Shown in pieces: positions 36,181 through 44,091 of a stretch of 64,000 bases of DNA; position 1 is the stretch's first letter; every line of letters starts with the position of its first letter. The position numbers and the translations under genes were made by a program. The notes beneath the pieces are model-generated. The model was not told where the DNA came from. It did no database searches and saw only the letters and a program-made list of their open reading frames with translations. Source of the DNA: Aquibacillus halophilus (GTDB lineage Bacteria; Bacillota; Bacilli; Bacillales; Amphibacillaceae). The stretch is from contig NZ_WJNG01000001.1 of the NCBI RefSeq assembly GCF_009649745.1, positions 62,001 to 126,000 of the forward strand, in the 5' to 3' direction.

Positions 36181-36223
36181 TGGACGGTTCTTTTGCTTCT
36201 TTTGGAAGCGCAAGAACCGTCCC
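36181..36223. repeat. Head-to-head pair of the dispersed repeat forming a compact hairpin
   Basis: A plus copy at 36181-36195 is followed after 13 bp by an inverted copy at 36209-36223. GGACGGTTCTTTTGCTTC pairs almost fully with GGAAGCGCAAGAACCGTCC. It lies in the divergent gap between the AbrB-type gene and the LRR protein, the shortest example of the paired arrangement in this window. Confidence 0.85.
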
Positions 36224-36345
36224 TGAATCACACCTAAAACGTAATTTATATACCTAGGTATAGTTGTTAGAGCTTTTCTTTAACTCTACTATTAGAGATG
36301 AGTGGTGGAATCTCTATAAATAGGAATAAGGAGAGTGATTATTTA

Positions 36346-39078
36346 ATGAGGAGAATAGTTAATTTGGCAATTGTTTTACTATTAGTTGCTGTAAGCCTTA
36401 TATCACCAATGAGTATTGGTGCGGCTACCAGTCTAGTGCCAGACGATGCTTTGAGAACGGCGATAAATGAGGAATTGGGAGTCGCAGATCCTGCAACACA
36501 TGAACCGACAGAAGCTGAATTAGAATCGTTGACTGAGCTTGACGAAGCTGATTATAAAGGAATCACGAATTTACAAGGTCTGGAACACGCTACTAATTTA
36601 ACACTTTTAGATTTAAATCTTAATAATGTAACTGACCTTTCACCATTGTCTGGGCTCAGTAATTTAGAATCATTATCCCTAAGGAACAATGACATCAGTA
36701 CTTTGGCACCGGTTAAAAACTTGAGTAATTTAACATTTTTAAATGTCTCAGGAAACCTTTCTTTAGACAAAACTGAACTAAGTGATTTTACACAACTGAA
36801 AAGTTTATACCTATATAGTTCAGGTATAACAGATATATCATTTCTTGAAAATTTAACTAATCTAAGAAATTTGTATTTAGACAATAATTCTATAAGTGAT
36901 ATAACACCAATCAAGGATTTACCTAATTTGGATCTATTAAATTTAAAAGCTAATTCGATAATTAATTTGTCAAATGCAACAAACCTTATCGATGGGCTAA
37001 CAGCATTCAATGTAGATAATCAATCTATCGAACTGGCAGCAACTGTTTTGAACCCAGGTGACACATCAACAACCACTCAGAATATAGTAAAGGATTATAA
37101 TGGAAATGTTATAGATAGTATCACACCAAGTGACGGAGGAACTTACACATCCCCTAATGTTGAGTGGACTGGGTTAACAGGTACGGAAACAATGAGATCT
37201 TACACCTTCACACAATCGCTCACGAATACAGCAGGTGAAACATTCGAATTTTCAGGGGTCGTAGAACAGCCATTAAACTGGGGAACTAGTCTAGTACCTG
37301 ATGATGCACTCAGGGCAGCAATCAAAGCCGAACTTGGCAAAAGTGTAGCCCATGTACTGACAGAATCCGACTTGGAATCTCTTACCGGCGAGTTTAAGGC
37401 TAGTGCTAAGGGGATTTACAGCATAGAAGGAATGCAATACGCTAAAAATTTAGATAAACTAAATTTATCACTAAATCAATTTAGCGATATAACACCACTA
37501 AGTTCATTAACTAGATTAACATCGATAAATCTATTATCTAATAATATTACAGATATTGAACCTCTAAAAAATCTATATAATCTTGCATCATTACAGCTAG
37601 CTGTAAACAACATCACTGATATAAGCCACTTAGACAATTTAACTAGCTTGGAGGAACTTTATTTACATGGTAATAGTAATCTCAATCTTTCACCATTAAG
37701 TAATGGATTCTCTAATTTAAAAGCCTTGAATATAAGTTCAACAAACAATAGTGATATTTCTGTCTTAAGCAATCTATCAAGTTTAGAGTACCTTGTAGCA
37801 GATGATAATAAAATTAGTGATCTATCACCAATAGAAAATCTACCCCTTGAAAGATTACATGTAAAAGAAAATGCAATCACTGACTTATCTCAAATAAAGG
37901 ATTTGTTTAGTCAATTGTCCTTCTTCTATGGAAGTAATCAAAATATTGTATTGTCCGAGAAAAATATAGCGGAAACTACTACATCTATGTATATCAATAA
38001 CTTCATAAAAGATATTAACGAAGATATTGTCGATAACATAACCCCTAGTCACTCAGGTGTATACAACTCTCCACGAGTTGCGTGGGTTGGCTTGAATAGT
38101 AATAGTGATACATCAAGAAGTTATGACTTTTCAAACGATTTAAGCGCAAGTGATACTCATGGTAATATAGAGTATTCTGGCACAGTAACCCAACCGATAA
38201 ACTGGCTGTTCAATGAATCTCCTGTAATCACAGCAAGCGATAGAACCATATCAGTAGGGGATGATTTTGATCCGTTGGAAGGTGTTACTGCTACTGACGC
38301 TGAAGACGGAAATTTGGTTAATATTCAGGTGACTAGTAATAATGTCGATACCAATACTCCAGGTCAATACCAAGTTTCATACCGAGTCGTAGATAGTCAG
38401 GGCGGAGTAGATAGCTTAACTATTATAGTGACAGTTGAAGGCGATGGAGAACCGGATCCTGAACCAAATGAAGCTCCAGTCATTAATGCAAATGATGTGA
38501 CGATTACTGTTGGAGACGACTACGATCCGTTAGCTAACGTTACTGCAACAGATACTGAAGATGGTGATCTAACTGACGCTATTACAGTTACCAAAAATGA
38601 AGTCGACACCAGTGCTGCTGGTGACTATGAAGTAAGTTACGAGGTTATGGATAGCAGTGAAAAAGTTGTGAATGCAACAATTACAGTCACTGTTGAAGCA
38701 GTACCTGAGCCTGAGCCAAACGAAGCTCCAACCATTGATGCAGATGATCTGACAATCACTGTTGGAGACGACTACGAACCATTAGCTGACGTTACAGCAA
38801 CAGATACTGAAGATGGTGATTTAACTGATGCTGTTGTAGTTACTAAAAATGAAGTCAATACTAGTGTTGCTGGTGACTATGAAGTAAGTTATGAGGTCGT
38901 CGATAGCGGTGATAAATCTGCAGAAACGACAATTACAGTCACTGTTGAAGCAGCACCATCCCGCGATACTGACGAAGATACCCTACCACAAACAGGAGAA
39001 GCAACCTTGTACCTATCGATCATCGGAGGAATAATACTGATATTGATTGGATTTGTTACAATACGAAGAATGAATTAA
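36346..39078 (+). CDS. Internalin-like LRR cell-wall protein with LPXTG anchor
   Basis: About 910 residues from ATG 36346 (AAGGAG upstream; an ATG at 36298 has no ribosome site). Signal peptide (about 1-30). Two similar cassettes follow, each opening with TSLVPDDALR and containing an N-cap, 22-residue leucine-rich repeats (NLTNLRNLYLDNNSISDITP type) and an Ig-like LRR-adjacent domain. After them come three DUF5011/HYR-like Ig repeats (about 615-870, each with TVGDDYDPL then ATDTEDGDLTD), and a sorting signal LPQTG plus hydrophobic stretch and RRMN tail. Sortase would attach it to peptidoglycan. Likely adhesin or surface-binding protein, with ligand unknown. Confidence 0.93.
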   Translation: MRRIVNLAIVLLLVAVSLISPMSIGAATSLVPDDALRTAINEELGVADPATHEPTEAELESLTELDEADYKGITNLQGLEHATNLTLLDLNLNNVTDLSPLSGLSNLESLSLRNNDISTLAPVKNLSNLTFLNVSGNLSLDKTELSDFTQLKSLYLYSSGITDISFLENLTNLRNLYLDNNSISDITPIKDLPNLDLLNLKANSIINLSNATNLIDGLTAFNVDNQSIELAATVLNPGDTSTTTQNIVKDYNGNVIDSITPSDGGTYTSPNVEWTGLTGTETMRSYTFTQSLTNTAGETFEFSGVVEQPLNWGTSLVPDDALRAAIKAELGKSVAHVLTESDLESLTGEFKASAKGIYSIEGMQYAKNLDKLNLSLNQFSDITPLSSLTRLTSINLLSNNITDIEPLKNLYNLASLQLAVNNITDISHLDNLTSLEELYLHGNSNLNLSPLSNGFSNLKALNISSTNNSDISVLSNLSSLEYLVADDNKISDLSPIENLPLERLHVKENAITDLSQIKDLFSQLSFFYGSNQNIVLSEKNIAETTTSMYINNFIKDINEDIVDNITPSHSGVYNSPRVAWVGLNSNSDTSRSYDFSNDLSASDTHGNIEYSGTVTQPINWLFNESPVITASDRTISVGDDFDPLEGVTATDAEDGNLVNIQVTSNNVDTNTPGQYQVSYRVVDSQGGVDSLTIIVTVEGDGEPDPEPNEAPVINANDVTITVGDDYDPLANVTATDTEDGDLTDAITVTKNEVDTSAAGDYEVSYEVMDSSEKVVNATITVTVEAVPEPEPNEAPTIDADDLTITVGDDYEPLADVTATDTEDGDLTDAVVVTKNEVNTSVAGDYEVSYEVVDSGDKSAETTITVTVEAAPSRDTDEDTLPQTGEATLYLSIIGGIILILIGFVTIRRMN

Positions 39079-39090
39079 GGAATGAATTAA

Positions 39091-39216
39091 GGGACGGTTC
39101 TTCCGATTCCAAAAAAGAATGCTGTCCCAAACTTGGGGCAGCATTCTTACTGGGGACGGTTCTTTTGCGTCATTCCTGCTTAAGAAATTTCAGGAATTTT
39201 AGGGACGGTTCTTTCG
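39091..39216 (+). repeat. Three direct repeat copies around a terminator hairpin
   Basis: Copies at 39091-39105, 39153-39167 and 39202-39216 all point the same way. Between the first two, AAGAATGCTGTCCC (39115-39128) pairs with GGGGCAGCATTCTT (39135-39148) as a 14-bp stem, able to stop transcription from both the LRR gene and the convergent VanZ gene. Confidence 0.8.
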
Positions 39217-39232
39217 TTTCCTCCCTACTTTA

Positions 39233-39682
39233 TTACAAGCCAACATATGCAACTAAGTTTCTTAAATTATCTTGTAAAGGTTCTACTATAGTAAGAAAAG
39301 GTCGCTCGTTGAAATAAAGCAAACCGACAAGCAGTGGAACTAGAATGATACTGGGTAAAACGAATTGCTTAATTGGCAATTGATTTTTTAACATAACCCA
39401 AAGGGTCAACGGTATTGCCAGGCCCAATGTTATCCCAAACATATTGGCAACTGCATCTAAAAACTCAGCACTTCGATTTGGCACCATATATTGTCGATAC
39501 TCTTCAACAATACCAACAGTCACCAGAGCAATCCACATCGACTTTATTCTACGGTTGATATGTTGTTCGCCCGAGATAAGAATAATTAGGAATCCTAAAA
39601 TAATTGATATAACTCCATAACTTAAAAAATGAATCTGCTTATCCAATCCAAAAATAATTTGATAGTCTAACAACATCTCCAT
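39233..39682 (-). CDS. VanZ-like family membrane protein
   Basis: About 149 residues with four membrane helices and the VanZ signature: LDKQIHFLSYGVIS near residue 12, VGIVEEYRQYMVPNRSAEFLDAVANMFG near 55-80 with the conserved E-Q-R-D-N pattern. VanZ proteins are linked to teicoplanin resistance, but most chromosomal members have no known role. Start uncertain between 39709, 39682 and 39676. AGGTGAAAGG best suits 39682. Confidence 0.85.
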   Translation of the reverse strand: MEMLLDYQIIFGLDKQIHFLSYGVISIILGFLIILISGEQHINRRIKSMWIALVTVGIVEEYRQYMVPNRSAEFLDAVANMFGITLGLAIPLTLWVMLKNQLPIKQFVLPSIILVPLLVGLLYFNERPFLTIVEPLQDNLRNLVAYVGL

Positions 39683-39818
39683 CACCCTTTCACCTAATAG
39701 CTTAGCCATAACTATGGCGCAATAGACATAGTTAGATAGCTTATCAAAATACCATTTTCTACCTGCCAGTTTTCTATCAAGAATGATTGGAGAAATCTAT
39801 AAATTTATAGTAGATACA

Positions 39819-39833
39819 AGAGAACCGTCCCTG
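39819..39833 (-). repeat. Dispersed 15-bp repeat, single copy
   Basis: CAAGAGAACCGTCCC on the plus strand, one mismatch, in the divergent gap between the VanZ and SGNH genes. No paired copy nearby. Confidence 0.8.
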
Positions 39834-39902
39834 TTTCGACACTTTTCCCATAATTTGTGATATATTTACAGGGATACATAAAATAAACTAAATGGTGATT
39901 AT

Positions 39903-41051
39903 ATGAAAAAGTTTTTTATTGTAATGCTATCTTTTCTCGTTCTTATATCTATTATCGTTGCAGGTAATATTCATTGGAATAACAAGATTGCAGAGGCTGG
40001 CAAAAATGCAACACCTGAAAATCAACAGGCGGACACTATCGAAGAAAACGAAGATGAATCTTCTTCAACTATTAAGGAAATAACTGCCACTGACAATGCT
40101 TGGTTGTACACTCATGGCAATTGGGATGTTGTCGAAGTCGATGGTTGGGGAAAAGTAATGCAAGGTACCTTTAGTAGTACGGGTAATCCCGCATATGACA
40201 GAAGAGCAAAAATTTCTACAGACAGTAGTTTTGTTACGCTTAAACAACGAAAAACTGGTGGGACAGTTTCCGTGTTTGTTGATGGAGAACTTGTAGTGAC
40301 AAATGAACTAGCTAGTGATGGACTGGAAAAAGAGATAGAAATATACACCGGTAGCACTGGCTGGCATGAGATTGAATTAGCATTCTCTGACGTCCCTGAG
40401 GTTTCTGGTATCTATATAAGTAAAGATGCTGAAGTCAGACAACCGGAAACAAATGAGGAAAAACTAGTTGTAATTGGCCACAACTATGTACAAGCCGAGA
40501 CAAATGAAGAGTTTCACTTTACTAATCTTATAGAAAATGAACTAGGAATTGAAACGGTTAATCAGGGTATTAGTGGTACAGATTTAAATGTTAACTACCC
40601 AGAAGACCAAGAAAATAGTGGGATTAATAGAGTGGAAGATGATGTGATAGCAGAAGATCCTACAGGGGTACTTGTGGTATATGGAGCAAATGCTTTAGGA
40701 TATTCAGATGATGGTACGATGAATTATTCAGCATTCTATCAAGACTTTGTTCTGTTTTTACAAGAAATTAAAAACGGTTTGCCTGACGTTCCGGTTTATG
40801 TTAGCGGATTAATATCCACTCCTAACCTAAACAATCAGATTGTACAACGCTTAAACCAAAATATACTTGCTGCATCTTGGGAAATTGATAACTCTACTTT
40901 TATTGATTTGTCTGGATACTGGGACTCTAGTAATTATACTAATTATTACACAAATGACTATTCTAGCCTTACCGTTGAAGGTCACCAATTTTTAGCCGAC
41001 CAGTACACCGAAGCAATGGAAACTGACAAATCAACTCAGACGCCTGAATAA
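39903..41051 (+). CDS. SGNH-hydrolase-fold exported protein lacking the catalytic residues
   Basis: 382 residues. N-terminal signal anchor (about 5-23), acidic linker, an N-terminal beta domain (about 60-175: NAWLYTHGNWDVVEVDGWG), then an SGNH-like alpha/beta domain (about 185-375). Block I, normally GDS, reads VVIGHNYVQ. Block II NQGISGTD is kept. Block III is VVYGANALGY. The C-terminal D-x-x-H block reads DYSSLTVEGHQFLA with no His at the expected place. The fold thus looks retained while Ser and His are lost. It may bind rather than cleave glycans or esters. Family call is moderately sure. Confidence 0.65.
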   Translation: MKKFFIVMLSFLVLISIIVAGNIHWNNKIAEAGKNATPENQQADTIEENEDESSSTIKEITATDNAWLYTHGNWDVVEVDGWGKVMQGTFSSTGNPAYDRRAKISTDSSFVTLKQRKTGGTVSVFVDGELVVTNELASDGLEKEIEIYTGSTGWHEIELAFSDVPEVSGIYISKDAEVRQPETNEEKLVVIGHNYVQAETNEEFHFTNLIENELGIETVNQGISGTDLNVNYPEDQENSGINRVEDDVIAEDPTGVLVVYGANALGYSDDGTMNYSAFYQDFVLFLQEIKNGLPDVPVYVSGLISTPNLNNQIVQRLNQNILAASWEIDNSTFIDLSGYWDSSNYTNYYTNDYSSLTVEGHQFLADQYTEAMETDKSTQTPE

Positions 41052-41063
41052 GGCGTCTTTTTT
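41039..41063 (+). terminator. Intrinsic terminator overlapping the SGNH gene stop
   Basis: GACGCCT (41039-41045) pairs with AGGCGTC (41051-41057) followed by six T. The loop contains the TAA stop codon, so the terminator is partly coding. Confidence 0.9.
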
Positions 41064-41082
41064 CATGCAAGGGTCATGCAAG

Positions 41083-41230
41083 GAGACGGTTCTTTTGCCT
41101 CCGTCCAGCTTCCAAAACTAGCCTTTTGTTTAGGGTCTCCTGTAATCGATTTAGGAATTTTATCATTAAATACAAAGGTGGATCACAAGGTACCAAACCG
41201 ACATTAAAAAAGACGCAAAAGAACCGTCCC
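41083..41230. repeat. Inverted-repeat-bounded 148-bp element
   Basis: A plus copy at 41083-41097 (GAGACGGTTCTTTTG) and an inverted copy at 41216-41230. The first 60 bp inside the left end (CTCCGTCCAGCTTCCAAAACTAG and on) match the left part of the element at 42933-43155, so the two share more than their ends. The remaining gap 41231-41445 is AT-rich. It holds TATAAT at 41429-41434, a possible promoter for the regulator gene. Confidence 0.8.
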
Positions 41231-41466
41231 CAAAAACACAAAAAATGAATCATTATACCCATTTAAGAGCAAATTTCTGAATCATCATGGAAATTCAATT
41301 AATTTTTTGGAGAAATAATGATTATTTTGTCGTTTTTTGTAATAAACGCATCTTTATACCTGCTTTTTCTGGTCTTTTGGGACTAGTGACAAAAGTTAGT
41401 AACTACTCACGAATTAATTATTTTACTGTATAATTACCTTCATAGGGCTTAAGGAGTGATGAAAAA

Positions 41467-42753
41467 ATTCATATAGGACATAGGATTCGTATAAGAAGAA
41501 ATTTAAGAGGAATATCCTCTAATGACTTGTCCCGTGGAATTATGTCCTTATCCAAATTAAGTAAGATTGAAAATGGGCACGGCACCCTCACTTCAGTACA
41601 ACTGGGTTCCATAGCTAAAAGGTTAGAGTTTCCTTCAACTTTTTTAGTTAATTTAGAGATAGAAGATGATAATCTACTTTATCTCTTAAACCAATTATTT
41701 CAATACGCTGTCCTGGACAATGATAAAGCTCAGTCTATTGTTGAATTAATTGGTTCGAATTATTATGAGTATTTAATAAATCCTAAAATGGAATGTTACT
41801 TTCTGATTTTAAAAGCCACATTTTTATTAAAACGGAATCGTCTTGATGAAGCTGAACATATCGATAAAAATTATTTGCAACTCTATTTAAGTGGTGAACA
41901 TATAGAAGAATTACCTGTGAACTTTCAAAGTGCCATATATTACTACTATGGAGTTTATCATTATAACCACTATAATTATGCTCATTGTCTGGAGAACTTT
42001 AACAAGTTAATAAGCATGGTTGAAAATATAACAATTAAAGCTGCAATTATCTATAACACTGGAATAATTTTTAAAAGATTGAACAGGCCACAAGAGGCGA
42101 TTAGTAAAACAAAAGAGAGTATCACTTACTATGAAAGACTTAATTCTCCATATGATGTAGCCTTATCTCTCAACTTAATTGGCGATTTATACAGAGAAAT
42201 TAATCTTCCAGATGAAGGAAAAAAAGAACTAAACAAAGCCCTAATAATCGCTGAGAAAAACGAATACTTAATTCTATCAGGATATATTTATCACAACTTG
42301 GGACTAATTGCTAGAATGGAGGCGAATTACGAAGAAGCAAATACATATTATCTTAAAGCAATAAAAGTAAAAGAGATAACAAATGATAGCGACCTTGTAA
42401 TTACGTATTGTGAATTTATCGAATGTAAATTAATTGAGGGAAATTTAAATGATGCAACCAATTTTTTCCTCGAAGCAAATTCATTGGATATTGATGATAA
42501 GGATCATCATTATCTCATGTATGCTTATAACGAATATAATTTGAAAACCAATAACAGTTCAACGTATGTAAACAATTTAAAGCAATTAATTTCATATTTT
42601 GAAAAAGTAAACAACCCTGTCTATTCAGTTAAATGCTACACGAAATTAGGAAGGTACTATTTTCAGAATAGGAAGTATAAAAAAGCTTCAGAATATTTTT
42701 ATAAAACTTTGGTAATGGAAGGTATAGGTGATTTACATGAAGAAGATTATTAA
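41467..42753 (+). CDS. HTH/TPR regulator of RNPP type (NprR/PlcR/Rap-like), start anomalous
   Basis: The frame is open from 41446. Its N-terminal part encodes a clear XRE helix-turn-helix (GHRIRIRRNLRGIS, then LSRGIMSLSKLSKIENG), followed by about 350 residues of TPR repeats (for example AIIYNTGIIFKRLNRPQEA and YIYHNLGLIARMEANYEEA). The domain layout is that of peptide-sensing RNPP proteins. No ATG, GTG or TTG starts this frame before the HTH: the first is TTG 41527, inside it. A good AAGGAG site at 41451-41456 precedes an ATG at 41459 that is one base out of frame across an A6 run (41462-41467). ATT at 41467 could be the start, or slippage or a sequence error may be involved. The gene overlaps a small exported-peptide gene. 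Confidence 0.8.
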   Translation: MHIGHRIRIRRNLRGISSNDLSRGIMSLSKLSKIENGHGTLTSVQLGSIAKRLEFPSTFLVNLEIEDDNLLYLLNQLFQYAVLDNDKAQSIVELIGSNYYEYLINPKMECYFLILKATFLLKRNRLDEAEHIDKNYLQLYLSGEHIEELPVNFQSAIYYYYGVYHYNHYNYAHCLENFNKLISMVENITIKAAIIYNTGIIFKRLNRPQEAISKTKESITYYERLNSPYDVALSLNLIGDLYREINLPDEGKKELNKALIIAEKNEYLILSGYIYHNLGLIARMEANYEEANTYYLKAIKVKEITNDSDLVITYCEFIECKLIEGNLNDATNFFLEANSLDIDDKDHHYLMYAYNEYNLKTNNSSTYVNNLKQLISYFEKVNNPVYSVKCYTKLGRYYFQNRKYKKASEYFYKTLVMEGIGDLHEEDY

Positions 42754-42916
42754 TTTACTACTATTTACCCTGATTTTAACTGTTGGAGGTTTTGCGGGTA
42801 CTACAAATGAGACAACTGGAGACGACCAACTTGCGAAGGAACCCCTATTAGTTGAGAATCCAGACACTGGAATTTCTGTCAACGCTAGCCGTGGCGAAGA
42901 TGGCGGAATAAAGTAA
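42737..42916 (+). CDS. Small exported peptide precursor, probable signalling partner of the HTH/TPR regulator
   Basis: 59 residues from ATG 42737, preceded by AGGTGA at 5 nt. The gene overlaps the regulator's 3' end by 17 bp in another frame. Residues 1-20 are a classic signal peptide (MKKIINLLLFTLILTVGGFAG). The remainder is a polar tail ending NASRGEDGGIK. Size, export signal, overlap and order match Phr, NprX and PapR precursors, in which a short C-terminal piece is processed, re-imported and bound by the TPR regulator. Which residues form the mature peptide cannot be told from sequence. The SRGEDGG region is the best guess. Confidence 0.7.
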   Translation: MKKIINLLLFTLILTVGGFAGTTNETTGDDQLAKEPLLVENPDTGISVNASRGEDGGIK

Positions 42917-42932
42917 ATTCAATTCATGCAAG

Positions 42933-43155
42933 GGGACGGTTCTTTTGCTTCCGTCCAACTTCCAAAACTAGTCTTATTATTAGGTCTTTTGTAACTGATG
43001 CGGGAGTTCATTCCCACTACAGAGATAATTTAAACCATAACAAAAAAGTGGGGCTGTTAAAGTCCCCACTTTTTTTGTTGTGGTTTAACCCCTTATCTCC
43101 TTATTAGCAAGAAAAAACTCAATTAACATCAAAAAAGACACAAAAGAACCGTCCC
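42933..43155. repeat. Inverted-repeat-bounded element with long perfect hairpin terminator
   Basis: Perfect plus copy 42933-42947 and inverted copy 43141-43155. In the middle, 43030-43053 (TTAAACCA to GTGGGG) pairs with 43064-43088 as a stem of more than 20 bp with T-runs on both sides, a bidirectional terminator behind the peptide gene. Left part is homologous to the element at 41083-41230. Confidence 0.85.
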
Positions 43156-43199
43156 TACGTACTTTCCAAAAATTACCTTGTCTTGTTTTGTCGAATTCA

Positions 43200-43227
43200 T
43201 TGATTACTTGTAAATATCTTTTATAAT
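43200..43227 (+). promoter_or_regulatory. Sigma-A promoter of the c-di-GMP riboswitch transcript
   Basis: TTGATT (43200-43205), 16-bp spacer, TATAAT (43222-43227). Transcription would begin about 43234, just before the aptamer. Confidence 0.75.
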
Positions 43228-43248
43228 TGTAATATAAAGTAAAATTTT

Positions 43249-43332
43249 ACGACAAAGGCAAACTTATCGAAAGGTAAGGACGCAAAGCTAAGGCCTAATG
43301 CTCATTCAAGCTATGGCAGTCTGGTTACCGAA
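43249..43332 (+). promoter_or_regulatory. Cyclic di-GMP-I (GEMM-I) riboswitch
   Basis: The conserved GEMM-I core is present in order: AAAGGCAAAC, CGAAAGG, GGACGCAAAGC, GGCCTA, the TATGGCAG tetraloop-receptor side and CTGGTTACCG. It senses c-di-GMP. Downstream, GAAGAA/TGAAC can pair with GTTCA/TTCTT (43330-43371) just before AGGAGG, so control is probably translational or by an antiterminator. It lies directly before a 36-codon gene and close to three c-di-GMP-metabolising proteins in the window. Confidence 0.95.
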
Positions 43333-43385
43333 GAAAAATGAACAATAAATTGTTAGGTTCAATATTCTTTAGGAGGCGGACTAGC

Positions 43386-43496
43386 ATGGGAGAATTTTTA
43401 AAACGAATCATTAAATGCCGAATAAGAGGGATTCATAAAATTGGAATGTATGACGGAGTGTGCGTTAGATGTAATCAGACGGTTCGCCGTTCATAA
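43386..43496 (+). CDS. 36-residue Cys/Arg-rich microprotein under riboswitch control
   Basis: ATG 43386 with AGGAGG (43371-43376) 9 nt upstream, stop at 43496. The product starts MGEFLKRIIKC, is basic and has three Cys, two of them in CVRC near residue 26-29, suggesting a half zinc ribbon. It is bracketed by a c-di-GMP aptamer and a terminator (43519-43552), so it is the sole gene of that transcript. No function is known to me. Too short for routine ORF calling. Confidence 0.75.
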   Translation: MGEFLKRIIKCRIRGIHKIGMYDGVCVRCNQTVRRS

Positions 43497-43518
43497 TTTT
43501 ATTTAAATTTAGTTAGAT

Positions 43519-43552
43519 GAGGCTGTTACCAAGGTAACCGCCTCTTTCTTTT
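43519..43552 (+). terminator. Intrinsic terminator of the riboswitch transcript
   Basis: GAGGCTGTTACC pairs with GGTAACCGCCTC (one opposed mismatch) and is followed by TTTCTTTT. Confidence 0.85.
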
Positions 43553-43581
43553 AGTTTAAAATCTGAGTTAAGGAAGACGGG

Positions 43582-43623
43582 ATACCATCAAGTGCTTCCA
43601 AATCCAAAATAAGATGGTATAAT
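43582..43623 (+). promoter_or_regulatory. Extended -10 promoter overlapped by an inverted repeat
   Basis: TGGTATAAT (43615-43623) is a good extended -10 for the next gene; the -35 is weak. ATACCATC (43582-43589) and GATGGTAT (43613-43620) form a perfect inverted repeat whose right arm covers the -10, a plausible repressor operator. Confidence 0.5.
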
Positions 43624-43697
43624 AAGCACAAGCCTTCTCATGCCCTCTAGTTACAATGTTACATTGCTACTAATCCAAAAAGCGGGGAGAGTTTAAT

Positions 43698-44081
43698 ATG
43701 TCAGTGAAAAACAATGTTATTGATTTCAACGACTTTAAACGGAAAAGAAATGGATTAGAAAAACCGATTTTTGATGAACCGGCAAAAATTTCTCTCAGTA
43801 ATCCGAGCAAGCCTAACACGTACGGAAAGTACACGGTAGTTTGTAATTTTGTTCGGTACGACCGTCAATTTTTGGCATTAGAGTGTGAGGACAAACCAGA
43901 AAAACAGTATCTTATAGTAGAAGGGATCTTGGAGAATGGCGCTTTAACAAAAGTAAACCCGATTAACGAAGCGGAGTACCCAGAAATAGAAGCACTATTC
44001 AAGAGTATTTTCTCGAAGATTAACAGTGGAACAGACTCAACTAAAAAGAACTATTTAAAGTTAGCTAGCAAAAGGCTATGA
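43698..44081 (+). CDS. Hypothetical cytoplasmic protein
   Basis: 127 residues, no membrane segment. N-terminus (VIDFNDFKRKRN) is basic and like that of several small Bacillus cytosolic proteins. The middle is beta-rich (YTVVCNFVRYDRQFLALECED) and the end helical. GGGGAGAG before the ATG. Own promoter upstream and own hairpin terminator downstream, so a single-gene unit. I do not recognise the family. Confidence 0.75.
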   Translation: MSVKNNVIDFNDFKRKRNGLEKPIFDEPAKISLSNPSKPNTYGKYTVVCNFVRYDRQFLALECEDKPEKQYLIVEGILENGALTKVNPINEAEYPEIEALFKSIFSKINSGTDSTKKNYLKLASKRL

Positions 44082-44091
44082 AATACAAAGT

